Assembly (NCBI RefSeq): GCF_042676045.1
Contig: NZ_JBHTJV010000003.1
Span: 781,545-845,544 of the forward strand
Direction of reading: 5' to 3'
DNA length: 64,000 nt
Origin: Pseudahrensia aquimaris
GTDB taxonomy: Bacteria > Pseudomonadota > Alphaproteobacteria > Rhizobiales > Rhizobiaceae
Below the pieces are notes generated by a model. That model was not told where the DNA came from and did not search any database. It saw only the letters and a list, made by a program, of their open reading frames with translations. Of this stretch, positions 8,497 through 17,727 are shown piece by piece. Both the position numbers and the translations under genes were made by a program. Every line of letters begins with the position of its first letter. The first letter of the stretch is position 1.

Positions 8497-9321
8497 TTAC
8501 AGCTGAGAAGCGATGCGGGCGATTGTGTGTTGATAGGCGGTCGACTCGTTCCACGAATTCAGCACACGGAAATTTGCGCTGCCCGGTTGGTAGGAGCCGC
8601 CTGCGCGCCAGCCTTTCGACTTCAGGAAGTTTGCAGCCGACGCCAAAGCATCGCGCGAATTGCGGATCAGGTCGCGCTTGCCGTCACCGTTGCCGTCTTT
8701 GGCGTAACGGAGATAGTTTGCAGCCATGAATTGGGTTTGGCCGAGTTCACCGTGGAACGCTCCGCGCATTTTTGAGCGGGGAATCCAGCCCTTGTCGAGA
8801 ATTTTCAGTGCAGCAATCAGGTTTGGACGGAAAAGACCGGCGCGACGGCAATTGTGCGAAAGCGAAGCCAGCGAGTTGATCGTGTCAATGTTGCCGGTGA
8901 AACCACCAAAGTTGGTTTCTTTACCCCAGATCGTCACCAAGACTTCCTTCTGAACGCCGTATCGTTTTTCGATAGCGTTCAGAAAGCTGCTCATACGCTT
9001 CATTTTTGAACGGACGTTCTGCAGGCCACCCATGTTTTTGAGCGACTTCTGGTAGTGTCGGTTGATGTTGGTTTTGCTGCGACCAGCCTTTTTGAAGTAG
9101 CGTGCCTGACGCTGATCGAACTTGATAACTTTCGGCAAATATTTTGCGTTTGCCAGCGCTTTCATGCCACGGCTGCCGACGCCAGCAGCTTTTGCCTCGG
9201 CCGCAAACTGCTTTTTAAATGTGTTAAACCCGTTGGCGTTGTTGCTGCAGCCAACCGCATAGGCTGGTGCTGCCAGCATGACGGTTGCGATTGCAGCGGC
9301 GATGAATGAAGTTCTTTTCAC
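8497..9321 (-). CDS. Lytic murein transglycosylase (MltB/SLT-like)
   Basis: About 274 residues, a periplasmic enzyme cleaving the MurNAc-GlcNAc bond of peptidoglycan. A signal peptide (KRTSFIAAAIATVMLAAPAYA) is followed by a catalytic domain with the acid Glu in WGKETNFGGFTGN. Later come MRGAFHGELGQTQFMAANYLRYA-like and DALASAANFLKSKGW segments typical of the MltB group. The start is the GTG at 9321: GGAGGG stands seven bases upstream and the signal peptide begins there, whereas a longer frame to 9393 would add a non-signal tail. It is monocistronic, closed by a strong terminator. No peptidoglycan-binding repeat domain is present. Confidence 0.88.
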   Translation of the reverse strand: MKRTSFIAAAIATVMLAAPAYAVGCSNNANGFNTFKKQFAAEAKAAGVGSRGMKALANAKYLPKVIKFDQRQARYFKKAGRSKTNINRHYQKSLKNMGGLQNVRSKMKRMSSFLNAIEKRYGVQKEVLVTIWGKETNFGGFTGNIDTINSLASLSHNCRRAGLFRPNLIAALKILDKGWIPRSKMRGAFHGELGQTQFMAANYLRYAKDGNGDGKRDLIRNSRDALASAANFLKSKGWRAGGSYQPGSANFRVLNSWNESTAYQHTIARIASQL

Positions 9322-9551
9322 GGGATCCCTCCGAGTTGTCCAAATGTCTTCAGCGGTGAAGCGGCGCTGCGGTTTGGGCAGACAGCGGCTCATTTTAATT
9401 GCGTTTGGTGAGAGCGAATCGGGGCACCGATTGCACTTCTTCCCAGCTCTCTCGCTACCATAAATATGGTTAACGAGTGGGTAACAATTACCACAATTAT
9501 AAAGGTTAGTCAGGACAGTGACGGTAATGTGACCGGCGGTCTTCCGCTAAT

Positions 9552-11072
9552 TCAAGTTAGACCGTATGCGCCAAAACCTTGTACGAGATCGTCCAAACCC
9601 AGCGGTTTGGTGATCGGCGGTGCTGCTCGTGCAACACAATCTGAACGCTCACACAACCGACAGGCGGAGCCTACGGGCACCGGCCCTGCGTGACGAATGT
9701 CCGGCAGCAACTGGGCGTGGGTGATGCGGCGGGTCGCTATATCTTCGCCGGAAAAGACCACCGTGCCACGCCCTTTGCCCTCCTCCATCGGTTGATTGGC
9801 CTGTAGGACTGCCTTGGCGTAGTCATCCTCAATGCCCAATAATACTGCGGTGCGGCGTGGGCGTTCTCCCGCCCCTGCGACAGGTCCATCAAGCGTTCGG
9901 CAAATGGTCAGAAATACATCTCCGTTGGGCATGATTACCCGTTCGGCCAAAATAGCGTCCGGGCTGGAAAAGGCTGCATGGATTGCCAGTTTCGGGCAGT
10001 TTCCTCCAAAACGAGCGATGGGGAAACCCTTAGCACCAACACGGCGCAGCACTGTGCCCGCCTGATCCACTTCCATCATAAAGAACGGCAATCCTGCACG
10101 TTTTCCGGAACTCTTATCTTGCAATGCAACCAGTCTTTGAGCGACTTGCGCGAAACTTGTCTCGAAACGGGCGGTAAGCACGTTCAAATCGTGTTTGACC
10201 CGCTCGGCCGTTTGCAGGAAACGCTCGTAGGGCATCAGCACTGCAAGAGCGGCGTAGCGGGAAAGTTCCATCCGCGCCAGGCGCTTTGCTTCGTCGCCTG
10301 TGATCTTCAATAGCTCGATTTCTTCGTCCAAAACCGCACTTTCGCGGCGCAAAACGAGTTCTTGCGCCAGCAATTCGGCCCTGTCCGCCCGTGGAAGGCG
10401 CTCCGACAGGAACAAGCGACCGGAATGACGATCATAGCGTTTGCGCCAGACGGGCATGGTTTCAACGGGCAACACTTGAACGGATATCCCGTGGTCGGCC
10501 CGCAGCAGAGAATAGAGCGCGGCCATACGACCCGAATGGGCTTTCAGCGCTTCGGTTATCCGCTCTGCTGCGCGTTCGAGGGCGGGAAAGCACCACGGAG
10601 CGTTTTCGAAGGCGCTTCGGACGACATCAACAGGCAGTTGGCTTTCCTGCGGCCCAACCACCTGCCCGGTCTCACCCATCAAGTTTGAAAGATCCGACAG
10701 CCGTGTCTGTTGCTCGCGGTAAGCGCGGTAAAGTTTGACGATTGCAGCACTTGCATTCGGTGCACCATCGGAGATTTCAAGCAACTCGGTGTCTCCTGGC
10801 AGTTCACCTTCAAGCAGAGGATCGGAGAACACCTCCTTCAACGCGCTGACCGAGCCGGTATCGCTGGATGGTTGCAGGGCTTCAACGTCGATTTTGTAGG
10901 TGCTGACGAGTTTGAGCACCAATTGCGCCGTTAGTGGCCTTTGGTTGCGTTCGATCAGGTTCAGATAACTGGGGGAAATGCCTAGCTCGGCCGCCATCGC
11001 GGTTTGGGTTAGATCCAACCCGTTGCGAATGCGGCGCACGCGGGGGCCTGCAAAGATTTTGGTTTCAGCCAT
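9552..11072 (-). CDS. XRE-family regulator with IrrE-like region, ScfR-type
   Basis: 506 residues. An N-terminal HTH (about 8-62) contains LDLTQTAMAAELGISPSYLNLIERNQRPLT-type residues. A long middle region belongs to the IrrE-like/DUF2083 class, and a Cys-rich tail reads CRLCERSDCVARAAPP. This architecture is that of short-chain fatty acyl-CoA regulators (ScfR, with RamB and MccR), which sense acyl-CoA and control propionate or ethylmalonyl-CoA metabolism. A metalloprotease HExxH is not seen, so peptidase activity is unlikely. It is transcribed divergently from an 84-residue protein, with an inverted repeat in between. No propionate genes lie in the window, so its targets must be elsewhere. 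Confidence 0.85.
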   Translation of the reverse strand: MAETKIFAGPRVRRIRNGLDLTQTAMAAELGISPSYLNLIERNQRPLTAQLVLKLVSTYKIDVEALQPSSDTGSVSALKEVFSDPLLEGELPGDTELLEISDGAPNASAAIVKLYRAYREQQTRLSDLSNLMGETGQVVGPQESQLPVDVVRSAFENAPWCFPALERAAERITEALKAHSGRMAALYSLLRADHGISVQVLPVETMPVWRKRYDRHSGRLFLSERLPRADRAELLAQELVLRRESAVLDEEIELLKITGDEAKRLARMELSRYAALAVLMPYERFLQTAERVKHDLNVLTARFETSFAQVAQRLVALQDKSSGKRAGLPFFMMEVDQAGTVLRRVGAKGFPIARFGGNCPKLAIHAAFSSPDAILAERVIMPNGDVFLTICRTLDGPVAGAGERPRRTAVLLGIEDDYAKAVLQANQPMEEGKGRGTVVFSGEDIATRRITHAQLLPDIRHAGPVPVGSACRLCERSDCVARAAPPITKPLGLDDLVQGFGAYGLT

Positions 11073-11146
11073 GAAATTCAGCTCGCCAAGTGGCGCTTTT
11101 ACAAATCCCGATCACAACAGCTCAAGATTATTACTTTTTTGACAAA

Positions 11147-11167
11147 ATGACAAATCCAAATTGTCAT
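11147..11167. promoter_or_regulatory. Inverted repeat in the scfR divergent region
   Basis: ATGACAA and TTGTCAT flank a 7-base spacer, and TTGACA at 11139 gives a further direct half-copy. It lies between the regulator start (11072) and the small gene start (11330). It may be an operator for the regulator; no binding data can be inferred. Confidence 0.35.
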
Positions 11168-11329
11168 GATTGGCACAATGCGACCCCAATTCCGCAGGAA
11201 ACACGCATTTTTGCGAGACTTCCGCGATTACGCTGGTCAATGTCACGGCACAGCACGGGTTATGACTTTTGTGACATGCCCAAACTGCCGGCGCCAAATG
11301 TCGGAAACGCAAAACACAAGGAGACTGCC

Positions 11330-11584
11330 ATGAGCGATCTGGAAACACCGATCAAAAAAGCCAAACAGCGGGCCGCTGAGATGTCGAATGAACGCGCATC
11401 GTCAGTCAACGCCGATCAGGAAACCGCAATCCGCCAATTGGCGAACGATCTGCACCGCTTGAACCATGCCGTAATGAAAGCCGTTGATGCTGGCGTCAGC
11501 GTCGAACTCGTGCGTTCCGCACGCCATCATGGCGGCGAGGGCAATTGGGGCGACCTGATGGTGCCGGTCATCGTTAAAGGCTAA
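11330..11584 (+). CDS. Uncharacterised 84-residue protein
   Basis: A short cytoplasmic protein (MSDLETPIKKAKQ...) with a charged, helix-prone N-terminal half and the ending GNWGDLMVPVIVKG. No signal peptide, membrane segment or Cys is present. I place the start at the ATG at 11330 because AAGGAG stands seven bases upstream; the frame extends back to 11090 but without an RBS. A terminator follows at once. It is divergent from the ScfR-type regulator and could be one of its targets. I do not recognise the family. Confidence 0.75.
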   Translation: MSDLETPIKKAKQRAAEMSNERASSVNADQETAIRQLANDLHRLNHAVMKAVDAGVSVELVRSARHHGGEGNWGDLMVPVIVKG

Positions 11585-11611
11585 TTGCGCCCACGAGCGA
11601 GCAACTTTAAG

Positions 11612-11639
11612 AGGCCGGGTCAACGATCCGGCCTTTTTG
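11612..11639 (+). terminator. Intrinsic terminator after the 84-residue protein gene
   Basis: GGCCGG and CCGGCC form a stem around a nine-base loop, followed by TTTTTG. It begins 28 bases after the stop at 11584. It lies directly beyond the stop of the convergent HerA-like gene and may serve that gene weakly too. Confidence 0.85.
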
Positions 11640-11640
11640 T

Positions 11641-13740
11641 TTAACCTGTTTGGCGAGGGGTCAGGCTGGCAGATACGCCCGCAATACCGCGCCATTGGCG
11701 GAAGACGTGTGAAATCGGCGTCGACTCGCTGTGATGATCGGAGAAAACATCGCGGTCTTTGCCCGGCAATTGGTGTTCCGGCAACGTTTCAAAACGCAGG
11801 CGCATTGGCGTCAGCAAACCTTCGCCGAAAGCTATCGCTTCACGGTTTGCCAACGACGACAGGAAGGAAATCGTGCTGCGCGAGGCATTCGAGATCGCCT
11901 TGCGCATGAGCATCTGGTCCTGCTCGTTCGACAGGCGCAGCGAGAAGACCGTGCTGCACTGGGAGAGAATGGTTGCATCGAGCTCAGCGGGACGCTGGGA
12001 AATAATCGCGATGAAGGAACCGTATTTCCGGCCTTCTTTCGCGATGCGGGCGATGGCGCGGCGTGACGGTTCGAAGCCGGATTTTCCCTCTGGGATATAA
12101 CGGTGAGCCTCTTCGCAAACCATGAGCGATTTCATCATGCCTTGACCTGCGATGCACAGTTCAAACGACAGGCGACACAAAACGGAAGCCAACACGTTCA
12201 CCACTTCGCTGGGCAGACCAGCCATCATTAAGATGGTGAGGTTATGGCGGCGATTGTGAATGTTGAAGAAGGAATCGATCACTTCTTCTGCGCGGTCAGT
12301 GATTGTTTTATCACGGAACATAAAGCGATAGCGCGGGTCGTTGCTTTGGGCGACAACGCGGGACTTTAGCGACTTCAAAACGAGGCGCTGGAAGCGGGCT
12401 TCCAACAAGCCGATTTCCTCGTCAATGATCGCGAGAAGATCGGAGATGCGGTAGGGTAGCGGCGTGTCTGCTGTCAACATCGAAGCGCTGTCAGAGCGCA
12501 ACGAAAGGCGCTCTTCGCCTTCGCGGAAGCGCTGTTTGGCTTCGGGAATGATCTCGCGCAACACCGAGACTTCCTCTTCTTCCACGGGCTTGCCGCGAAA
12601 AAGCACTTCGGCGAATTCTTCCAGCTGGAACATCCAAAAAGGCAGCGAAAGGTTGTCTTGGTCGATGGTGGTCGCTTCGGGAAACGCGGTCGCGTATTCG
12701 TTGTGCGGATCAAGGATAACCGTGCGCAAATCCGGAACGGAAGTGACGCATTTGCGCAGCAAAAGCGACACGGCCGACGACTTGCCGCAACCTGTGGAGC
12801 CCAGAACGGCGAAGTGCTTTGAAAGCATGGCCTCAATGTCGATGTGAGCAGGAATCGTATGCTCTTGCGCCAAGTGACCAACCGTGACGGACAAACGTCC
12901 AGATGCAGCGTAAAGCGAAGCTAATTCGGCGGCAAAAATGGACTTTGCAACAGTGCCAATCGGCGGATAAGAGGAAATCCCCTTGTGGAATTTACGCGAG
13001 CCATCTGGCTGCAAACGCACCTCACCTTGAAGTTCCACCTCAACGCGCAGTCTCGATTCGCCCTCGGAATTGCGAAATTCTGACAGCCGATGCACGAGGC
13101 CAACAACTTTGTTGTTTTCGACCGCCAGCGTGATCATCTGACCAACAGTCACGGCAGAAGAATCGTCTTCGGGGCGGGTTTCAACCACAGCCTCGACACC
13201 GTCACAGGTAACAAGAACGCCAATGGCGATGAGGTCTGCTTCGTTGGGCGGCGTGACATGCGTTGCTACAGCGACTGGGTCCGGTTCGGTCGCCGCTTGG
13301 GGCACGGAAACAGGCTGAGTAACAGGCTGAGAAACAGACTGGGGCGCGGCTGGGACTTGTTCGCTCAACGCTGACATCGCCATCGCCTGCTGCTCGTGCA
13401 CAGGATTTGGTTGTTGGGGTGCAGCGGCAGGTGCCGCTGGGATCATCTGAGAATGTGGTGCAGGGGCTGCTGGCGATTGAGTCGCAGGAGCAGGAGCTTG
13501 CGGGGTTGCCTCGATTGGCGCTGCTTGCGGTTGAGGCTGCATGGGCGCTTCGCGGGGCAAAGATTGCTCGCCCATCAGCACACGGGCCATGTGGCTTTGC
13601 TGCGATGCTCCACCTGGTGCAGGTGGAAGACGCTGCGGTTGAGGGCGCGATGCAGCAGATTTGGGCGCCTGCTCGGTGGCAGCACGCTGTTGAGCTTCCG
13701 TCGCCGCAGCAATGCGGCGCATGAGTGCGTCTTTGTTCAT
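11641..13740 (-). CDS. HerA-type ATPase with long Pro/Gln-rich N-terminus
   Basis: 699 residues. About 1-165 are low-complexity, rich in Pro, Gln and Ala, and probably disordered. A HAS-barrel-like region follows at about 168-250, then the FtsK/HerA ATPase core: Walker A GSTGCGKS at 314-321, a VILDPHNEY segment near 341, Walker B in LMVCEEAH near 539, and an ISQRPAELD sensor region. HerA proteins are hexameric motors or translocases, often paired with the NurA nuclease; no nurA is nearby. The gene stands alone between a terminator and a divergent puuA. The biological role in alphaproteobacteria is not settled, so only the ATPase family call is firm. Confidence 0.85.
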   Translation of the reverse strand: MNKDALMRRIAAATEAQQRAATEQAPKSAASRPQPQRLPPAPGGASQQSHMARVLMGEQSLPREAPMQPQPQAAPIEATPQAPAPATQSPAAPAPHSQMIPAAPAAAPQQPNPVHEQQAMAMSALSEQVPAAPQSVSQPVTQPVSVPQAATEPDPVAVATHVTPPNEADLIAIGVLVTCDGVEAVVETRPEDDSSAVTVGQMITLAVENNKVVGLVHRLSEFRNSEGESRLRVEVELQGEVRLQPDGSRKFHKGISSYPPIGTVAKSIFAAELASLYAASGRLSVTVGHLAQEHTIPAHIDIEAMLSKHFAVLGSTGCGKSSAVSLLLRKCVTSVPDLRTVILDPHNEYATAFPEATTIDQDNLSLPFWMFQLEEFAEVLFRGKPVEEEEVSVLREIIPEAKQRFREGEERLSLRSDSASMLTADTPLPYRISDLLAIIDEEIGLLEARFQRLVLKSLKSRVVAQSNDPRYRFMFRDKTITDRAEEVIDSFFNIHNRRHNLTILMMAGLPSEVVNVLASVLCRLSFELCIAGQGMMKSLMVCEEAHRYIPEGKSGFEPSRRAIARIAKEGRKYGSFIAIISQRPAELDATILSQCSTVFSLRLSNEQDQMLMRKAISNASRSTISFLSSLANREAIAFGEGLLTPMRLRFETLPEHQLPGKDRDVFSDHHSESTPISHVFRQWRGIAGVSASLTPRQTG

Positions 13741-13886
13741 TCTGTTTCCGTGCCCCGGGTGTCTAGCATTTAAAGTAGCCCGATTGGTGTAAACAAACCG
13801 TATTCAAGAGCGTGAAGAGTGTTTGCTTTGAGATGGCGTTTTCATCTGGTAGGAGGCTGAAAAGGCCCAATGAAAGCGCGTTTGGC

Positions 13887-15287
13887 ATGACCGGAATTCA
13901 AAAAGACAATCTGCAACAAAGCCTCTCCGCGCGCGGAGTGGCGGACGCTTTGGATGCGAAACTCTGGCTCGGTGACAAGGGCATCGAGGACATAGAATGC
14001 ATCACGCCTGATATTGCAGGTGTGCCGCGTGGCAAAATGATGCCGTCTCCGAAGTTTCTAGGGTCTACTGCCCTGGCGTTTCCAACTTCGGTTTTCATGC
14101 AGACAATTTCCGGCGAATACCCTGAAGAGAGTGATACTTTCGAATATCCCGCCACCGATGGTGATTTGCGCTTGCAGCCGGATCTTTCCACCCTTTCCCG
14201 CGTTCCGTGGGAAACCGACCCAACGGCACAAGTAATCTGCGATATCGTCAGCCATACGGGTGCAACCATAGACTATGGCCCCCGTTCGGTCTTGAAGCGG
14301 GTTGTAGCCGCCTATGCTGACAAAGGCTGGAAACCGGTTATTGCACCCGAAATGGAGTTCTACTTGGTGCAGGCGGAAGGCGATCCGAACCAACCCCTGC
14401 AAGCGCCGATTGGCCGTTCTGGCCGCAGGCTCGGCGGTGGATCGTCCTATTCAATTGCCAGTATTAACGAATTCGACGATCTTATCGACGACATCTACGA
14501 CTTTTCCGAAGCGCAGGGCTTGGAAATCGAAACGCTGATCCACGAAGAGGGCGCGGGGCAGCTGGAGATAAACCTCAACCACGGCGACCCGTTGGAACTG
14601 GCAGATCAGGTGTTCATGTTCAAACGAACAATCCGCGAGGCGGCGTTGAAGCACGGCATGTATGCGACTTTCATGGCAAAGCCCATTCAGTCTCAACCCG
14701 GATCAGCGATGCACATTCACCAATCGGTGGTGGATTTGGAGAGCGGCAAGAACATCTTTTCCAACGCCGAAGGCAAGGAATCCGAGCTGTTTCACAGCTT
14801 CATCGGTGGCCTGCAACGCTATCTGCCCAATACGTTGGTGATGATGGCACCCTACGTGAACTCCTATCGACGGTTGACCACCGGCGGCTCGGCTCCGGTT
14901 AACGTTCAATGGGGTTATGACAACCGCACCACGGGACTGCGTGTGCCAACATCGGAACCGGAAGCCAGACGGGTGGAAAACCGCATTCCTTCTTCGGATA
15001 CCAACCCCTATCTCGCCATCGCCGGTTCGCTTGCCGCTGGATATTTGGGGATGGTGGGAGGGCTGAAACCCGAACCGGCGGTCACGACCACGGCCAATGA
15101 AGGACAGATCGACCTGCCGCGCGGGCTTTTGGAAGCCGTTCAATTGCTGGAAGATGAGGAAGCATTGGTACCACTATTGGGTAGTGATTTTATCTCCGTT
15201 TATGCAGCAATAAAAAAGCAAGAATTCGAGACTTTCATGCGCGTGATTTCGCCGTGGGAGCGCGAATATCTGCTGATGAACGCCTAG
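13887..15287 (+). CDS. puuA: Gamma-glutamylputrescine synthetase-like (glutamine synthetase family)
   Basis: 466 residues from the ATG at 13887. It is predicted to use ATP to join glutamate to putrescine, the first step of the Puu pathway. Active-site segments are APEMEFYLV, GAGQLEINLNH, GSAMHIHQS, QWGYDNRTTGLRVP and SSDTNPYLAIAG. The start is uncertain: in-frame GTG (13812) and ATG (13833) lie upstream, while a strong AGGAGG at 13851-13856 is too far from 13887 to be ideal. It is followed after 12 bases by the puuB-like oxidase, which supports the Puu assignment. It is a paralogue of the enzyme at 7.0-8.4 kb. Confidence 0.85.
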   Translation: MTGIQKDNLQQSLSARGVADALDAKLWLGDKGIEDIECITPDIAGVPRGKMMPSPKFLGSTALAFPTSVFMQTISGEYPEESDTFEYPATDGDLRLQPDLSTLSRVPWETDPTAQVICDIVSHTGATIDYGPRSVLKRVVAAYADKGWKPVIAPEMEFYLVQAEGDPNQPLQAPIGRSGRRLGGGSSYSIASINEFDDLIDDIYDFSEAQGLEIETLIHEEGAGQLEINLNHGDPLELADQVFMFKRTIREAALKHGMYATFMAKPIQSQPGSAMHIHQSVVDLESGKNIFSNAEGKESELFHSFIGGLQRYLPNTLVMMAPYVNSYRRLTTGGSAPVNVQWGYDNRTTGLRVPTSEPEARRVENRIPSSDTNPYLAIAGSLAAGYLGMVGGLKPEPAVTTTANEGQIDLPRGLLEAVQLLEDEEALVPLLGSDFISVYAAIKKQEFETFMRVISPWEREYLLMNA

Positions 15288-15299
15288 AGCGCCCACAGC

Positions 15300-16595
15300 A
15301 TGAGCGATGCGTATCAATCCCCCGTTTCGCCAGGCGTTTCCTGGTATGAAGCGACAGTCGGAGACCGGCCCACTTACCCCACGCTGGATGGTGATAAAAC
15401 TTGCGATGTGGTGATCGTGGGTGGCGGTTTTTGCGGGCTTTCCGCAGCCTATCATCTGGCAAAAGCGGGTAGTTCCGTCGTGTTGTTGGAACAGCACCGC
15501 TTGGGAGATGGCGCGTCTGGACGCAATGGCGGGCAGATGGGAACGGGACAGCGGGCTTCTGTTCTAGAGATGGAGCAGGCATTCGGGTTCGAGCGAGCCA
15601 AAGCGCTGTTTGACATGGCTGAAGATGCAAAAACCAATCTGTTTGAGACAGCCAAGGCGGGTAACTTCGAGTTCGACTATCAACCCGGCCAACTGACCCC
15701 AATGCACAAGAAGCGCTACGAGGCGGAAGCGCGTGAAGAGGTCGAGGCTCTGAACGGCCGCTTTGGCTATGGCGCGGTCGACTGGCTAGACCAACGCGAG
15801 ATGGCGCAGGCTCTTGGCAGCGATCACTATGTTGGCGGAGGATTGCGGGACGTAGGCACCGGTCACATTCACCCGATGAAATACCTCGTCGGTTTGGGCA
15901 AGACAGCGGCGCAGACAGGTGCGGAGATTTTCGAGACTACGCGCGCGCTGGCCTTCAATAGTGTGCAAGGAAAAATTGAGGTGAGAACTGCCAGCGGCAC
16001 AGTTCGGGCCGAACGTTGCCTGATGGCATTGAATGGACACCATAATGACGTCCACCCTGCCCTTTCATCGAAGATTATGCCGATACAAAGCTTCATCGGC
16101 ACTACAGCGCCGCTGGGCCACAATTCACCAGTATTGCCGGGCGGTGAGGCAGCAGATGACAGCCGGTTTGTGGTACGCTATTTCCGCAAAACGATTGACA
16201 ATCGGTTGCTGTTTGGCGGGCGTGAGGCTTATGGCAAGGCTACGCCCGGCGATATTCGCCGTACGATCAACAAGCAAATTGCCGAAATTTATCCGATGCT
16301 GGACGGGGTGGAATTGACCCACGCTTGGGGCGGCAATGTCGCCATCACCATGCCACGCCAGCCCTACGTCCGTGAACTGGAACCCGGCCTTTGGGCAGCG
16401 GGCGGCTTTTCGGGCCACGGGGTGATGTTGTCGAATTATACCGGCCGGATGATTGCGGAAAACTGGTTGGGCAAGAGCGAGCAGATTGACCTTTTGCGCG
16501 AACTCAAAATTCCGTCCTTTCCCGGTGGCAAGTGGCTGCGCAATCCGCTGAAAGTGCTAGCGCTGACGTGGTATGCGATGGTCGACAGGGTCTAA
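15300..16595 (+). CDS. puuB: FAD-dependent gamma-glutamylputrescine oxidase-like
   Basis: 431 residues of the DAO/PuuB family. An N-terminal Rossmann motif VVIVGGGFCGLSAAYHLA (about 38-55) binds FAD, followed by GDGASGRNGGQMGTGQR, characteristic of PuuB. Near the C-terminus GLWAAGGFSGHGVMLS closes the flavin site. PuuB oxidises gamma-glutamylputrescine to the aldehyde, releasing ammonia and peroxide, and acts after PuuA. The gene begins 12 bases after puuA, so they form a two-gene operon. Its stop overlaps the convergent alkB stop by four bases. The matching dehydrogenase and hydrolase (PuuC, PuuD) are not in the window. Confidence 0.88.
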   Translation: MSDAYQSPVSPGVSWYEATVGDRPTYPTLDGDKTCDVVIVGGGFCGLSAAYHLAKAGSSVVLLEQHRLGDGASGRNGGQMGTGQRASVLEMEQAFGFERAKALFDMAEDAKTNLFETAKAGNFEFDYQPGQLTPMHKKRYEAEAREEVEALNGRFGYGAVDWLDQREMAQALGSDHYVGGGLRDVGTGHIHPMKYLVGLGKTAAQTGAEIFETTRALAFNSVQGKIEVRTASGTVRAERCLMALNGHHNDVHPALSSKIMPIQSFIGTTAPLGHNSPVLPGGEAADDSRFVVRYFRKTIDNRLLFGGREAYGKATPGDIRRTINKQIAEIYPMLDGVELTHAWGGNVAITMPRQPYVRELEPGLWAAGGFSGHGVMLSNYTGRMIAENWLGKSEQIDLLRELKIPSFPGGKWLRNPLKVLALTWYAMVDRV

Positions 16596-17722
16596 CCCGT
16601 GTTGACGCGGCTCATGTCGCCGTCAGCCCATTTCATCACTTTCGGATTCATGATGCGGAACCAGAGCGGCGGTATACCTGCCAGCCAAAAAGAGCCCGGA
16701 TAGCCGGACGGCAGGCGCGGCAATTCATCGAAATTACGAAGTGACTGGTATGGCCGCAACGGGTTGGCGTGATGATCGCTATGACGTTGCAGATGAAACA
16801 GCATAAGGTTTGAAACGATGTGGTTGGTGTTCCACGAATGGTGCGGTGCGCAAGGTTCGTAACGCCCGTTCTCCATGCGCTGACGTTTAAGCCCGTAATG
16901 CTCGACATAGTTGGCTTGGGTAAGCGCATACCAACCCGACAAGCTGCAAATGATGATGAACGGAATGACATGAAAGCCGAAAGCGATGACCAACGCCACC
17001 GCCGCTAAAAGCCAAATCGCATAGCCTTGTAAAATGTCGTTGCGCCAATGCCAGAAGGACAACCCGCGACGCTCAAGTCGTTTGGTTTCATTGGCCCAAC
17101 CCCGAGCCAGAGCTCCGGGCAGTTCACGCCGGGCGAAGGCATAGATGGATTCGTTGAAGCGCGATGAGGCACAGTCTTCAGGTGTTGCAACATGAGTGTG
17201 GTGGCCGCGATTGTGTTCGATGCAAAAATGGCCGTAACCGGACACAGCGCAGGCAAATTTTGCCATCCATTGATCGAGCCGCCCTTGTTTATGACCCAAT
17301 TCGTGGCCAACCGTCAGCGCCGTTCCATTGATCTGTCCCACACTCAGCGCGAGAAACAGCATGGCCCAAAGCGGTATATCCTGCGTGCCCACGAGCCAAG
17401 CTGGAACCAGAAAGCCCAACCAAAAGAGCGGTACGGCGGCGTAAAGCAGATAACGGTAGTAATTGTCTTCCGCCATTTGTTCGAGAATTTCATGTGGCGG
17501 GTTGTGTTCATCCTCGCCAAAAATCCAATCAAGAACGGGGATCGCAATGTAAGCGTAAAAAAACGCAAATGTGAGCGCTAAAGGATGCTGGCCAGTGGCA
17601 AAATACAGCCAGACAGAAAGGACCGGAGACAACGGCACAGTGAGTGCTAGCAGCCAAAGATATCGCTTCGTATCGCGATACTCGATGCGCTCGCCAGTTT
17701 TGGTTTCCGTTACAAACAACAT
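16592..17722 (-). CDS. alkB: Alkane 1-monooxygenase AlkB
   Basis: 376 residues, an integral-membrane di-iron hydroxylase converting n-alkanes to 1-alkanols. All diagnostic elements are present: Hist-1 HELGHK, Hist-2 EHNRGHHTHVATPEDCASSR, the NYVEHYGL motif, and Hist-3 LQRHSDHHA. Six hydrophobic stretches fit the known topology. I chose the ATG at 17722 because a longer frame to 17785 overlaps the gene upstream; no clear RBS is seen, so translation may be coupled to that gene, which ends five bases before. No rubredoxin or AlkT gene is nearby. A related membrane hydroxylase substrate cannot be excluded. Confidence 0.92.
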   Translation of the reverse strand: MLFVTETKTGERIEYRDTKRYLWLLALTVPLSPVLSVWLYFATGQHPLALTFAFFYAYIAIPVLDWIFGEDEHNPPHEILEQMAEDNYYRYLLYAAVPLFWLGFLVPAWLVGTQDIPLWAMLFLALSVGQINGTALTVGHELGHKQGRLDQWMAKFACAVSGYGHFCIEHNRGHHTHVATPEDCASSRFNESIYAFARRELPGALARGWANETKRLERRGLSFWHWRNDILQGYAIWLLAAVALVIAFGFHVIPFIIICSLSGWYALTQANYVEHYGLKRQRMENGRYEPCAPHHSWNTNHIVSNLMLFHLQRHSDHHANPLRPYQSLRNFDELPRLPSGYPGSFWLAGIPPLWFRIMNPKVMKWADGDMSRVNTG

Positions 17723-17727
17723 GGTTT

